Positions 18,099 through 26,962 of a DNA stretch of 64,000 nt are shown piece by piece (positions within the stretch are counted from its first letter, which is position 1; every line of letters starts with the position of its first letter). The stretch comes from Flavivirga aquimarina (GTDB lineage: Bacteria > Bacteroidota > Bacteroidia > Flavobacteriales > Flavobacteriaceae): positions 24,990-88,989 of the forward strand of contig NZ_JAUOEK010000139.1 of assembly GCF_030540835.1 (NCBI RefSeq). The letters run 5' to 3'. The notes below the pieces were generated by a model. The model worked only from the letters and a program-made list of their open reading frames with translations, was not told where the DNA came from and searched no databases. A program made the position numbers and the translations under genes.

Positions 18099-18835
18099 TA
18101 CTTAGTAGCAATTAAAATGGTTTCGGGAGATAAATAACCTAAATAAAAATCATCATCTTGGTTGCCAAAAGTGATTGTTGAAACATTAAAATCACAATTA
18201 TCTAATCTGTTTTTTAATCCATCGAGAGAGTATATTCTAACATGGTCATCTTGACCAAAGTGCTGTTCTCTTTCTTCAGGAGATGTAATGCTATAATCTT
18301 CATAAATACCTCCTTCTTTGAAAGGGGTTTGTATATATATAACACCATTGGGTTTTAAAACCCTATAGAGTTCACTCATGGCTTTTATGTCCTCTATAAT
18401 GTGTTCTAGAATATGATAGCATATAATAAGGTCAAATTTTTCGTCACTTTGGTTTATATTGGTTATATCAAATTTATAATCGGCTAAAAAAGCATCTGTG
18501 AAATCTGTGCTATAATAATTAATCTCTTGTATTTTTTTTAATTGTCTATAAATACTTCTTGGAGGCGAAAAGTGTAAAATATTATTTTTGATAGATTTAT
18601 TTGAATTGAGTAAACTCCAAAGTCTTCTGGTTCTGGACAAACTACCACAAATAGGGCACATTAAGTCTTTGTTTTCTAATGTAATAAACGCTCTTAATTT
18701 TTTATTGCAAATAGAACATTGATGTTTGTTTCCTATATAGAAAAAACCATGGAATCGTCGAAAAAACAATTCGTTTTTAAATAGAAATTTTTCAGGGATT
18801 ACAGCTTTGATGTTCTTTTTTATGAAATAATACAT
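18098..18835 (-). CDS. Class I SAM-dependent methyltransferase with N-terminal zinc ribbon
   Basis: From the ATG at 18835 (MYYFIKKN) the protein has 245 residues. A four-cysteine ribbon is formed by C40, C43, C60 and C63. The Rossmann methyltransferase domain follows, with ILHFSPPR, YYSTDFTDAFL and FDLIICYHILEHI, the usual acidic and LEH landmarks. An in-frame ATG at 18925 would overlap ftsE by 89 bases and lacks family support, while the chosen start lies one base after the ftsE stop. It is likely to methylate a glycan or lipid-linked sugar because it is followed by two glycosyltransferases. Confidence 0.82.
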   Translation of the reverse strand: MYYFIKKNIKAVIPEKFLFKNELFFRRFHGFFYIGNKHQCSICNKKLRAFITLENKDLMCPICGSLSRTRRLWSLLNSNKSIKNNILHFSPPRSIYRQLKKIQEINYYSTDFTDAFLADYKFDITNINQSDEKFDLIICYHILEHIIEDIKAMSELYRVLKPNGVIYIQTPFKEGGIYEDYSITSPEEREQHFGQDDHVRIYSLDGLKNRLDNCDFNVSTITFGNQDDDFYLGYLSPETILIATK

Positions 18836-18836
18836 G

Positions 18837-19520
18837 TTAACCTTTTCTTTGCACCACTTCATAAACCGCATTCTCATCACACTTAAGTGTCTTACTAGGG
18901 TACTTAAGTAACAAAGCATAATCATGAGTAGCCATTAAAATAGTATTACCATTTTTATTAATGTCCTGAAGTACTTCCATAACTTCCACACTGGTTTGCG
19001 GGTCTAAATTTCCCGTAGGTTCATCAGCAAGAATAAGCTCTGGATTATTAAGTAAAGCTCTGGCTATGGCAACACGTTGTTGTTCACCACCCGATAGCTC
19101 GTGTGGAAACTTAAAGCCTTTCGTTTTCATATCAACTTTAGCTAAAACCTCTTCAACACGCGTATCCATTTCTGTTTTGTCTTTCCAACCAGTAGCTTTT
19201 AAGACAAACAATAAGTTGTCATTAATAGTTCTATCTGTAAGCAATTTGAAATCTTGAAAAACAACACCCAATTTACGTCTTAAAAAAGGAATGTCTTTTT
19301 CTTTAAGGTGTTTTAAATCATAATCTACAATATTACCTTCACCTTCAGTTAAGGGTAAATCACCGTAAAGGGTTTTCATAAAACTACTTTTACCAGTACC
19401 CGTTTTTCCAATTAAGTAAACAAAATCTCCTTTATTAATTTCAACATTAACATTCGAAAGTACAAGACTGTCACCTTGAAAAATAGAAGCGTTTTTTAAC
19501 TGTAAAATAGGTTTTGACAT
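18837..19520 (-). CDS. ftsE: Cell-division ABC transporter ATPase FtsE
   Basis: With FtsX, FtsE couples cytosolic ATP use to activation of periplasmic peptidoglycan hydrolases at the septum. Walker [10 protein letters not shown] (38-46), signature LSGGEQQR (142-149), Walker B ELILADEP (161-168) and the switch histidine in ATHDY (199) are present. The 227-residue length fits. ATG at 19520 (MSKPILQL) was chosen because the upstream 26 residues are encoded by an intergenic repeat. No ftsX is adjacent, which is usual in Bacteroidetes. A LolD-type role cannot be excluded from sequence alone. The next gene begins one base later. Confidence 0.88.
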   Translation of the reverse strand: MSKPILQLKNASIFQGDSLVLSNVNVEINKGDFVYLIGKTGTGKSSFMKTLYGDLPLTEGEGNIVDYDLKHLKEKDIPFLRRKLGVVFQDFKLLTDRTINDNLLFVLKATGWKDKTEMDTRVEEVLAKVDMKTKGFKFPHELSGGEQQRVAIARALLNNPELILADEPTGNLDPQTSVEVMEVLQDINKNGNTILMATHDYALLLKYPSKTLKCDENAVYEVVQRKG

Positions 19521-19561
19521 ATAATTAAAGCATTTTTTAAGTGTTGTAAATGTATTGTTAA

Positions 19562-19604
19562 AAATCTCAAATCCCAAATCCCAAAATCCAAATCTCAAAA
19601 ATTA
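19562..19604. repeat. Degenerate short tandem repeat (AAATCCC type)
   Basis: A run of imperfect 8-10 base units built on AAATCCC/AAATCTC lies upstream of ftsE. Similar low-complexity runs occur at 22824-22858 (AATCGTAAATC type) and 42486-42507 (GTAATTC type), each in an intergenic gap. They look like expansions of simple sequence, not operators. Confidence 0.5.
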
Positions 19605-19638
19605 AATCTAAATACTTTATAGCGAAATTGTTTTTATT

Positions 19639-19680
19639 CCTCTCCCTTTGGGAGAGATGTCCGAAGGACAGAGAGGGATT
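19639..19680. repeat. Compound palindrome between ftsE and the TPR gene
   Basis: Two adjacent hairpins, CTCTCCC-TTT-GGGAGAG (19640-19656) and TGTCC-GAA-GGACA (19658-19670), are enclosed by outer complementary pieces CCTCTCC and GAGAGGG. The whole could fold as a three-armed structure. It lies between divergent genes and is not followed by a clear T-run on either side, so it reads as a dispersed repeat, not a plain terminator. Confidence 0.5.
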
Positions 19681-19710
19681 TTTAACATTTAATAACTCGG
19701 TTTATAATTA

Positions 19711-19754
19711 TGGCACGATTATTACGTTATAAGTTTCATATTCAATTATCTTTG
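19711..19754 (+). promoter_or_regulatory. Promoter region of the TPR/barrel operon (sigma-54-like plus housekeeping -7)
   Basis: TGGCACG at 19711-19717, four bases, then TTAC at 19722-19725 resembles a -24/-12 sigma-54 site (TGGCACG-N4-TTGC). The GG is correctly spaced, but the invariant -12 GC is AC. A TATCTTTG box at 19747-19754 fits the housekeeping TAnnTTTG element 25 bases before the ATG. Either or both could drive the 19780-24597 genes. Confidence 0.45.
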
Positions 19755-19779
19755 ATCTTAAATTAAAAACGAATCGTTA

Positions 19780-22700
19780 ATGACTAGAAAGAATATTGTA
19801 TCCCTCTTGATGGCTATTAGTTTTAGTTTGCACATTGTGGCACAACAATCTGCCACTTATACCAGTAATTTAGTTGATTATCAAAAAGCCTTATCCCTTT
19901 ATAATAATCAACAGTACCTTGCAGCTCAGTCTTTGTTTGGCAATGTAAAGAAAACAGCAAAAGAAGATATTTTACAGTCGGATTGTACATACTATATAGC
20001 TAATTGTGCAGTGCGTTTAAATCAACAAAATGCTGACCAGTTGGTGGAGGATTTTGTAAAAGATTATCCAACTAGTACAAAACGAAATACTGCTTTTGTG
20101 GACGTAGCAGATTATTACTTTGAGAATTCTAAATATCCCCATGCAAGAAAGTGGTATGATAAAGTTGATGAAAATGCATTAGATAGAAAAGAGAAAGAAA
20201 AGTATAATTTCAATAATGGCTATTCAGCATTTTCTACCAAACAATATAAAGAAGCTAAAAAATATTTAGGACGAGTAGAAAACTCTCAGGAGTTTGGTTC
20301 ACAAGCTAAATATTACATAGGTTTTATGGCTTATGAAGGAGATGATTACGATCAAGCAAATGAATATTTCGACCAAGTAAGCGATCAAGAACGATACAAA
20401 GAAAAGTTGTCCTATTATCAAGCAGATTTAAACTTCAAATTAGGAAATTTTGAGAAAGCTATAAAGTTAGCAGAAGAGAGGTTAGATGGAAGCGATGAAG
20501 ATGAAGTGTCAGAATTATCAAAAATAATAGGAGAGAGTTATTTTAACCTAGAAAAATATGCCGAAGCGATTCCGTATTTAAAAGCCTATAAAGGAAAAAA
20601 AGGGAAAAGAGATAGAAGTGGGAAATGGAATAATACCGATTATTACCAATTAGGATATGCCCATTATAAACAAGGTGATTATGAAAGTGCCATTTCGGAA
20701 TTTAATAAAATAGTTGATGGAAATAACTCAATTGCACAAAATGCCTATTATCATTTAGGAGAAAGTTATATTAATCTGAATAAAAAGCAAGAAGCATTAA
20801 ACGCATTTAGATATGCGTCTCAAATGAATTTTGATTTAAAAATTCAGGAAGATGCCTGGTTAAACTATGCAAAAATCAGTTATGAAATTGGAAACCCCTA
20901 CCAATCGGCTCCACAAGTTTTAGCAGGTTATTTAGAGAAATACCCAGATACAAGTTATAAAGAAGAAATAGAGACTCTATTAATAGATTCTTATATTACC
21001 TCAAAAAACTATAAAGAAGCCCTTAAATTATTAGAAGGAAAAAAGAGTTTCGAAAATAAAGTGGCATATCAAAAAGTAGCATTCTATAGAGGTTTAGAGC
21101 TTTATAATGAGAATAATTATTTAGAAGCAGAATCACTTTTTGATGAATCTTTAAAAGAACCAAGAGATCCTAAATATACAGCTCGTGCCACATTTTGGAA
21201 AGCAGAAGCAGATTATAATTTAACAAATTATGACGATGCTTTAGTTGGTTTCAAACAATTTCAGCAAGAAACAACATCATTATCAACACCAGAAAGTGAA
21301 AACATAGATTATAACTTAGCTTATACATATTTCAAGCTAAAAAATCACGATCAATCGACTAAGTATTTCAATCAATTCATTTCCAATAAGAAAGAAGATA
21401 AAGTAAGATTGAACGACGCGTATTTACGATTAGGCGATGGATACTTTGTTTCCAGTCAATACAAAAGCGCCATCAATGCTTATAATAATGCCATTAAGTT
21501 AAATGAAATAGAGTCTGATTATCCGTTTTTTCAAAAAGCAATCAGTGCAGGTTATAGTGGGCAAACTTCAAAAAAAATAAAAGAACTGGAACAGTTTATT
21601 TCAGAATACCCGAAATCAAAATTGAGGGATGATGCCATGTACGAGCTAGGTAATTCATATGTTAAAGCCAATGAAACTGATAAAGCCATGACGATTTACA
21701 ACCGCTTAAGTTCAGAATATAAAATGAGTTCTTTTGTGCCAAAAGCATTGTTACGTCAAGGGTTGGTTTATTATAATGGCAGCGAAAATGAACGCGCCTT
21801 AACAAAATTTAAAAAAGTAGCAGCCGATTATCCTGGTACTCCAGAAGCGGTTCAGTCTGTAGCAACAGCCAAGTTGATTTATATAGATTTAGGACGTGTT
21901 GATGATTATGCAAATTGGGTTCGAACTTTGGATTATGTTGAGGTTACAGATACAGATTTAGATAACGCAACATACGAAGCCGCAGAAAAACAGTATTTAG
22001 ATGGTAATACAGATAAGGCTATAAAGCAATTTAATAAGTACTTAAATGAATTCTCTAACGGATTGCATGCCCTACAAGCCCATTTTTATATAGCACAGTT
22101 ATATTACAAAAAAGATCTAACGACCAATGCGGCACCTCATTATAAATATATAGTCGAAGCATCGAGAAACGAATATACAGAAGAAGCGCTTTCGCGTTTG
22201 TCTCAACACCATTTAGAAGCCAAAAGTTGGAATAAAGCAATGCCTTTATTATTAAGACTGGAAGAAGAAGCCAATTTTCCTCAGAATGTCATATTTGCAC
22301 AATCTAATTTGATGAAGGCAAATTATCAATTAGAACATTATAATGAAGCAGTTACTTATGCCGAAAAGGTATTAGGTAGCTCAAAAATCGATAATAAAAT
22401 AAAAAGTGATGCACATATAATTATAGCACGTTCAGCTATAAAAACAGGCGATGAAGAAAAAGCTAAAACCGCCTATGGAAAAGTAGAAAAAGTAGCCACG
22501 GGAGAAACCGCAGCCGAAGCATTATATTACAATGCTTATTTCAAGAATAAAGAAGGTAAGCATGAAGCATCTAATAAATCGGTTCAAAAATTAGCCAAAG
22601 ACTTTTCAGGCTATAAATATTATAGTGCTAAGGGACTAGTGCTTATGGCAAAGAATTTTTATGCTTTAAACGATGCGTTTCAAGCCACTTATATTTTAGA

Positions 22701-22821
22701 AAGTGTTATTGAAAACTTTGCCGAATTTAACGATGTAGTTTCAGAGGCAAAAGACGAGTTAAGGAAAATTAAAACCGAAGAGGCAAAAACGAATTCATCC
22801 ATTCAACCGGACGAAAATTAA
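19780..22821 (+). CDS. Large periplasmic TPR-repeat protein
   Basis: The 1013-residue protein starts with a signal peptide (MTRKNIVSLLMAISFSLHIVAQ) and is then almost entirely TPR and TPR-like helical pairs, with repeated A..Y...G.Y..A...F patterns along its length. No catalytic domain is seen. Such solenoids act as protein-binding scaffolds. It lies 39 bases before an outer-membrane barrel gene on the same strand. The pair is a familiar Flavobacteriaceae arrangement, so the TPR protein probably works on the periplasmic side of that barrel. Confidence 0.85.
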   Translation: MTRKNIVSLLMAISFSLHIVAQQSATYTSNLVDYQKALSLYNNQQYLAAQSLFGNVKKTAKEDILQSDCTYYIANCAVRLNQQNADQLVEDFVKDYPTSTKRNTAFVDVADYYFENSKYPHARKWYDKVDENALDRKEKEKYNFNNGYSAFSTKQYKEAKKYLGRVENSQEFGSQAKYYIGFMAYEGDDYDQANEYFDQVSDQERYKEKLSYYQADLNFKLGNFEKAIKLAEERLDGSDEDEVSELSKIIGESYFNLEKYAEAIPYLKAYKGKKGKRDRSGKWNNTDYYQLGYAHYKQGDYESAISEFNKIVDGNNSIAQNAYYHLGESYINLNKKQEALNAFRYASQMNFDLKIQEDAWLNYAKISYEIGNPYQSAPQVLAGYLEKYPDTSYKEEIETLLIDSYITSKNYKEALKLLEGKKSFENKVAYQKVAFYRGLELYNENNYLEAESLFDESLKEPRDPKYTARATFWKAEADYNLTNYDDALVGFKQFQQETTSLSTPESENIDYNLAYTYFKLKNHDQSTKYFNQFISNKKEDKVRLNDAYLRLGDGYFVSSQYKSAINAYNNAIKLNEIESDYPFFQKAISAGYSGQTSKKIKELEQFISEYPKSKLRDDAMYELGNSYVKANETDKAMTIYNRLSSEYKMSSFVPKALLRQGLVYYNGSENERALTKFKKVAADYPGTPEAVQSVATAKLIYIDLGRVDDYANWVRTLDYVEVTDTDLDNATYEAAEKQYLDGNTDKAIKQFNKYLNEFSNGLHALQAHFYIAQLYYKKDLTTNAAPHYKYIVEASRNEYTEEALSRLSQHHLEAKSWNKAMPLLLRLEEEANFPQNVIFAQSNLMKANYQLEHYNEAVTYAEKVLGSSKIDNKIKSDAHIIIARSAIKTGDEEKAKTAYGKVEKVATGETAAEALYYNAYFKNKEGKHEASNKSVQKLAKDFSGYKYYSAKGLVLMAKNFYALNDAFQATYILESVIENFAEFNDVVSEAKDELRKIKTEEAKTNSSIQPDEN

Positions 22822-22860
22822 AATCGTCAATCGTAAATCAAAAAACGTAAATCAAAATAT

Positions 22861-24597
22861 ATGCGAAAGCACATAAAGAATATATTAGTTACAGTAGTCA
22901 CAATAAGTACTACAGTTTCTTTTTCACAGGACAGAAAAAATGATACGATTAATACAGGGGTTATAGATGTAGTAAAACCATATACCCCAACAATATCCGA
23001 TGCTTTTAAGGTAAAAGAGATTCCTACTTTAGAAGATGAAACTACCGAAACTAAAAAGGAAATTAAATATAACATTTTTTCATTTCCAGTAGCATCAACA
23101 TTTACACCAGCAAAAGGAAAAGCAGCGGTTGTAGAAAAAAGAAAGCCAACAAAATTATTCGACAATTATGCAACTTTAGGTGTTGGAACTTATACCACCA
23201 TTTTAGGAGAAGTTTATTTAAATCACGCTATTAGCAGAACAGAAAGTGTAGGAGGTTATATAAGCCATCACTCATCGCAAGGCGGTATTGAAAACTTGTC
23301 TTTTGATGATGATTTTTCTAATTCTAAGGTCAATATAAATTATTCAAGTCGATTGAGGTACTTAGCATGGAATGTAGAAGGAGGGTTTAAACATCAAACC
23401 TATAATTGGTATGGTGTGCCAGAGTCTCAAGTCACAGCAGCAGTTACTGATGGTATTGATGTGAAACACTCATTTTTTAATGCCCATTTTGGAGGCGATA
23501 TTACTTTCGAAGATACATATATTAATTCCGGAAGTTTCTTTTTTAGACGTTTTGGAGACAACCAAGGCTCAGGAGAAAACAGGTTTATCGTGAAAGCTAA
23601 AATAGATGTGCCAATTAACGATATAGAGATTTCTACAGATATTAAGTTTGATTATTTAGGCGGAACGTTTGATAGAAGTTATACAACAAATACAGAATTT
23701 AATTATAAGAATATTCAAGTTGGAATTTCACCAACTTACGAAATGAAACAGGACGACTTAACTGTTAACTTAGGTATTTCTTCCTATTATTTAAGAGATT
23801 CTGAAGCAAAGAAAAATAAATTCTATATATACCCTAATATAACCGCAACCTACAGATTGGTGAACGACATATTAATTGCTTATGGAGGTATTGAAGGAGA
23901 CTTAATTCAAAATTCATATCATGATTTTGCGACCGAAAACCCTTTTGTCTCTCCAACCCTATTCATCATACCAACAGACCAATTATACAATGCCTATATT
24001 GGGTTAAAAGGAAAATTATCCAGTAATATGAGTTATAATATTAGCGGATTCTATATAGCCGATAGAGATAAAGCATTATATAAAACAAATATTATAAGAA
24101 ACTTGGCACCAGAGAATAATTATGACTATGGAAACTCGTTTGGAATTGTGTATGATGACGTTGATACTTTTGGAGTCGCAGGAGAAATAAATGTAGATGT
24201 AAATAGGAACTTTAAATTAGGTTTAAAAGCAGAGTATTTTAGTTATTCAGCAGATATCGAGGAAGAAGCCTGGAATTTACCAGATATTAAAGGTTCTTTA
24301 TTTTTAGATTATCAAATAAACGAATATTGGTTTGCTGGAGCTAATCTATTTTATATAGGAGAGCGTAAAGATCAATTAGAATTAGAGGGTTCGTTATTGC
24401 CAGACCCTTTAGCCACGACTATTGTTTTAGATAGTTATTTTGATGCCAATGCGCATTTAGGATATCATATTAATGATCAACTATCGGTATTTGCAAAAGC
24501 TAATAATATTAATAATAAGGCATATCAACGTTGGCAAAGTTTTCCAGTACAAGGTATTCAGTTTTTAGCCGGAGCGACTTATAAGTTTGACTTCTAA
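22861..24597 (+). CDS. Outer-membrane beta-barrel protein (TonB-receptor-like, apparently without plug)
   Basis: A 578-residue protein with a signal peptide (VVTISTTVSFSQ) and a short segment IDVVKPYTPTISDAFKVKEIP resembling the region after a TonB box. From about residue 100 to the end it consists of alternating beta strands, ending in ATYKFDF with a terminal phenylalanine as expected for BamA-assembled barrels. It is shorter than normal TonB-dependent receptors and I cannot see a plug domain. It follows the TPR gene closely and is probably co-transcribed. Confidence 0.8.
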   Translation: MRKHIKNILVTVVTISTTVSFSQDRKNDTINTGVIDVVKPYTPTISDAFKVKEIPTLEDETTETKKEIKYNIFSFPVASTFTPAKGKAAVVEKRKPTKLFDNYATLGVGTYTTILGEVYLNHAISRTESVGGYISHHSSQGGIENLSFDDDFSNSKVNINYSSRLRYLAWNVEGGFKHQTYNWYGVPESQVTAAVTDGIDVKHSFFNAHFGGDITFEDTYINSGSFFFRRFGDNQGSGENRFIVKAKIDVPINDIEISTDIKFDYLGGTFDRSYTTNTEFNYKNIQVGISPTYEMKQDDLTVNLGISSYYLRDSEAKKNKFYIYPNITATYRLVNDILIAYGGIEGDLIQNSYHDFATENPFVSPTLFIIPTDQLYNAYIGLKGKLSSNMSYNISGFYIADRDKALYKTNIIRNLAPENNYDYGNSFGIVYDDVDTFGVAGEINVDVNRNFKLGLKAEYFSYSADIEEEAWNLPDIKGSLFLDYQINEYWFAGANLFYIGERKDQLELEGSLLPDPLATTIVLDSYFDANAHLGYHINDQLSVFAKANNINNKAYQRWQSFPVQGIQFLAGATYKFDF

Positions 24598-24616
24598 TTC
24601 CCGCGAAGGTGGGAAT
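24597..24616. repeat. REP-like palindrome (ATTCCCGC type)
   Basis: ATTCCCGC-GAAG-GTGGGAAT, one G.T or mismatch in the stem, starts at the stop codon region of the barrel gene and is followed by CTCATGATGG. Related copies lie after the next two genes (25363-25391 and 26007-26026), both also followed by TCATGA. Confidence 0.55.
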
Positions 24617-24696
24617 CTCATGATGGTAACTCGAACTTGGTTCAGAGCCTGTGTGTTTCTATAATGATAACAGTCTTATATATTTAAACTCATGTA

Positions 24697-25320
24697 ATGA
24701 AGAAAAATATTTTTACAACTATTTTGGTGTTTATATCAATTTTAGCGCATTCACAATATAAAGACTGGTGTGCAGCTGAAATTTTTTTTAAAGATGGAAC
24801 AGTCTTAAGTGGTAAAGCTAGATTGACTATGATCGATGTTGGACTTACATTTCCTTTCGGTTCAAAAGAATATTTAAGGTACATTAAAGGGAAACAAATG
24901 AAAAGTACAAAATTTGTTCCTGAAGAAATTGAAAAAATTATTTTTGATTTGAATTATAAAACCAAAGGTAGAAGAGAAAAAAAAACAGTAGTATATATAC
25001 CTATAATTAAAAGTAAGAATAGAAAGAAGGATAAATTGGGTTTTGCCGAACTCATTATAGATGGATCAGTTAAATTAGTTAAAAGAACTGTTTCTAATAG
25101 TTCTAATAATAGAGGAAGTATTTATAAAGAATCATTATTGGTAAGAAATAATGAGGAAGCAATTCTTTTTAATTATGTTGAATTAAAGTCATTTAAGAAA
25201 CGGGCATCAGAATATTTTAACGATTGTGCTGTTTTAGTGTCAAGAATAGAAGATAAAAAGTATAGACGTAAAGATTTGGAAAGTTTAGTTAAGTATTATA
25301 ATGATAATTGTGCCAAATAA
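24697..25320 (+). CDS. Secreted protein of unknown function
   Basis: The 207-residue product has a signal peptide ending at AHS-Q (residues 1-20). The mature part starts with a beta-rich domain including FFKDGTVLSGKARLTMIDVG, followed by very basic segments (KTKGRREKK, KSKNRKKDK) and a C-terminal helix with two cysteines (C176 region and near the end). I do not recognise a family. It stands alone between repeats, about 100 bases after the barrel gene and 104 before the next secreted protein. Confidence 0.65.
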   Translation: MKKNIFTTILVFISILAHSQYKDWCAAEIFFKDGTVLSGKARLTMIDVGLTFPFGSKEYLRYIKGKQMKSTKFVPEEIEKIIFDLNYKTKGRREKKTVVYIPIIKSKNRKKDKLGFAELIIDGSVKLVKRTVSNSSNNRGSIYKESLLVRNNEEAILFNYVELKSFKKRASEYFNDCAVLVSRIEDKKYRRKDLESLVKYYNDNCAK

Positions 25321-25362
25321 TCAAAATGCTATATTTCTAAAATAATTGACTCTTTTTACCGC

Positions 25363-25391
25363 ATTTCCAAGAAGCTGGGAAACTCATGATG
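25363..25391. repeat. REP-like palindrome, diverged
   Basis: TTTCC-AAGAAGC-TGGGAAA followed by CTCATGATG is a worn copy of the element at 24597, located in the gap before the DUF1287 gene. Confidence 0.45.
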
Positions 25392-25424
25392 TTTTCTTAA
25401 TCTGGCAAAGTAAATAACAAATTT

Positions 25425-26006
25425 ATGAAAAAAGTACTTTTTGTAATCTTAATTTTGTGTTTCAATTTAGGGATTGCTCAAAGTGCAGTTCAAGAAGCAA
25501 CACTTTCAGATTGTGCTTTAGAATTAACAAAACAAAAAGTGACTTACGATCCAAGTTATTTTTCAATAGCTTACCCTAATGGAGATGTGCCTAGTGATAA
25601 AGGTGTCTGCACAGATGTTGTTATTAGAGCTTACAGGAAGATAGGAATTGATTTGCAAAAAGAAGTTCACGAAGATATGAAAGCACATTTTGATTTATAT
25701 CCGAAAATATGGGGACTGAAAAATACCGATAAAAATATCGACCACAGACGTGTACCAAATTTAATGACATATTTTAAACGACAAGGAGCAGAAAAGGAAG
25801 TGACTCAAAATCCTGATGATTATAAACCAGGTGATATTGTTTGTTGGAATTTAAGAGGTGCTATTACTCATATTGGAATTGTGGTAAATAAAAAATCGAA
25901 TGATGGAAAACGGTATTTAATTGTTCATAATATAGGTTCTGGGCAAGTTTTAGAAGATTGCCTTTTCGATTTTAAAATTATTGGGCATTATAGGCTTGAA
26001 AGCTAA
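25425..26006 (+). CDS. DUF1287 family secreted protein
   Basis: A 193-residue protein with a signal peptide (to GIAQ). The mature domain shows DUF1287 landmarks: DKGVCTDVVIRAYRKIGIDLQKEVHEDM, HRRVPNLMTYFKR, KPGDIVCWNL and THIGIVVN, ending with IVHNIGSGQVLED. The C-D in VCTDV and the H in THIGIV resemble the Cys-His arrangement of NlpC/P60-like peptidases, so a hydrolase acting in the cell wall is plausible, though not established for the family. It is flanked on both sides by REP-like repeats. Confidence 0.82.
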   Translation: MKKVLFVILILCFNLGIAQSAVQEATLSDCALELTKQKVTYDPSYFSIAYPNGDVPSDKGVCTDVVIRAYRKIGIDLQKEVHEDMKAHFDLYPKIWGLKNTDKNIDHRRVPNLMTYFKRQGAEKEVTQNPDDYKPGDIVCWNLRGAITHIGIVVNKKSNDGKRYLIVHNIGSGQVLEDCLFDFKIIGHYRLES

Positions 26007-26026
26007 ATTCCTGTGAATGCAGGAAT
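26007..26026. repeat. REP-like palindrome (ATTCCTGT type)
   Basis: ATTCCTGT-GAAT-GCAGGAAT begins at the end of the DUF1287 gene and is followed by TTCATGA. It is the third copy in 1.4 kb and the closest relative of the inter-tRNA copies at 44414 and 44831. Confidence 0.55.
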
Positions 26027-26153
26027 TTCATGAATTAAACGGAATAATTTTAAGTAGGTTCCAGTCTTTATTTGACTTACTACGGTTTACTAAGCTATGC
26101 TCAGTACAAGGAACTCATTACAAACTGCTCAATGAGTACGCAGGAATGACTTT

Positions 26154-26849
26154 TCAACTCAACCGCGCCAAATAATCAAAATGTTCCCCCTCTAAAACAA
26201 GTTCACAATTTAAACCAACAGTTTCGCAAGCTAGTTTTAAGGTTTTAAAATCTAAATAAAGCCATTTCATAGGTATTTCTTTTTCGCCTTTATAAGATAT
26301 AAAGTAATCAAGTTCACCATAATAGTTGGAATTAGTATCTATCCAGAGGCCACCATCTTCATCTTCATACATATATTTTATGTCAGAAGAATCAATTAAA
26401 ATGTGCCCCTTAGGTTTTAAAAGGCTTTTTAAATGTGATAAGTATTCTGAAACTTGTGACAATTCTTGAAATATCCCTGTGCCATTCATGAGTAATAAAA
26501 TAGTATCGAAGGATTCGGTTTCATCTAAAAGATTCTTTTCTTCGGCATCTATAATGCCACGTTGTCTAGCAACATCAATAGCTCCTTTAGAGATATCAAT
26601 AGCTTTTACCTTTAACCCTTTTTCCTGTAAATATAAACTATGGCTTCCAGAACCACATCCCACATCTAAAACAGAACCTTTGGCTAGTTTTAAGGCTTTT
26701 TGCTCTAAGTTGGGCATGTCTTTAAAATCACGAAATAAATAAGGAAGAGGTAGAATATCTTCACTAGAAATACTTGTAGAAGTAACAAGGTCTTCTGTGT
26801 AATTACCATTTTGATAATCTAATAAAGCATTTCCGAAAAGGTCTTTCAT
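26154..26849 (-). CDS. Class I SAM-dependent methyltransferase
   Basis: A 231-residue cytosolic methyltransferase. Motif I is VLDVGCGSGSHSLYL (60-74), the acidic end of strand beta-2 is VKAIDIS, motif IV is FDTILLLMNGTGIF, and a post-motif GHILIDSSD follows. The substrate cannot be inferred. It is convergent with the DUF1287 gene and divergent from the YkgJ-like gene. Confidence 0.85.
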   Translation of the reverse strand: MKDLFGNALLDYQNGNYTEDLVTSTSISSEDILPLPYLFRDFKDMPNLEQKALKLAKGSVLDVGCGSGSHSLYLQEKGLKVKAIDISKGAIDVARQRGIIDAEEKNLLDETESFDTILLLMNGTGIFQELSQVSEYLSHLKSLLKPKGHILIDSSDIKYMYEDEDGGLWIDTNSNYYGELDYFISYKGEKEIPMKWLYLDFKTLKLACETVGLNCELVLEGEHFDYLARLS

Positions 26850-26962
26850 AAGCTGTCTTTGCGAGACTTTTTAGTCATGGCAATCTTTTTAATTTATTAT
26901 TACTATTGAGGTTGTTTTATTCCTGTTTCCTTCGTAAGGATGAAAAGTACTATTTTTATACC

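Noticed and set aside
18836..18925. N-terminal extension of the zinc-ribbon methyltransferase into ftsE
   Set aside because: The extra 30 residues are the ftsE 3' end in another frame and do not resemble the family.
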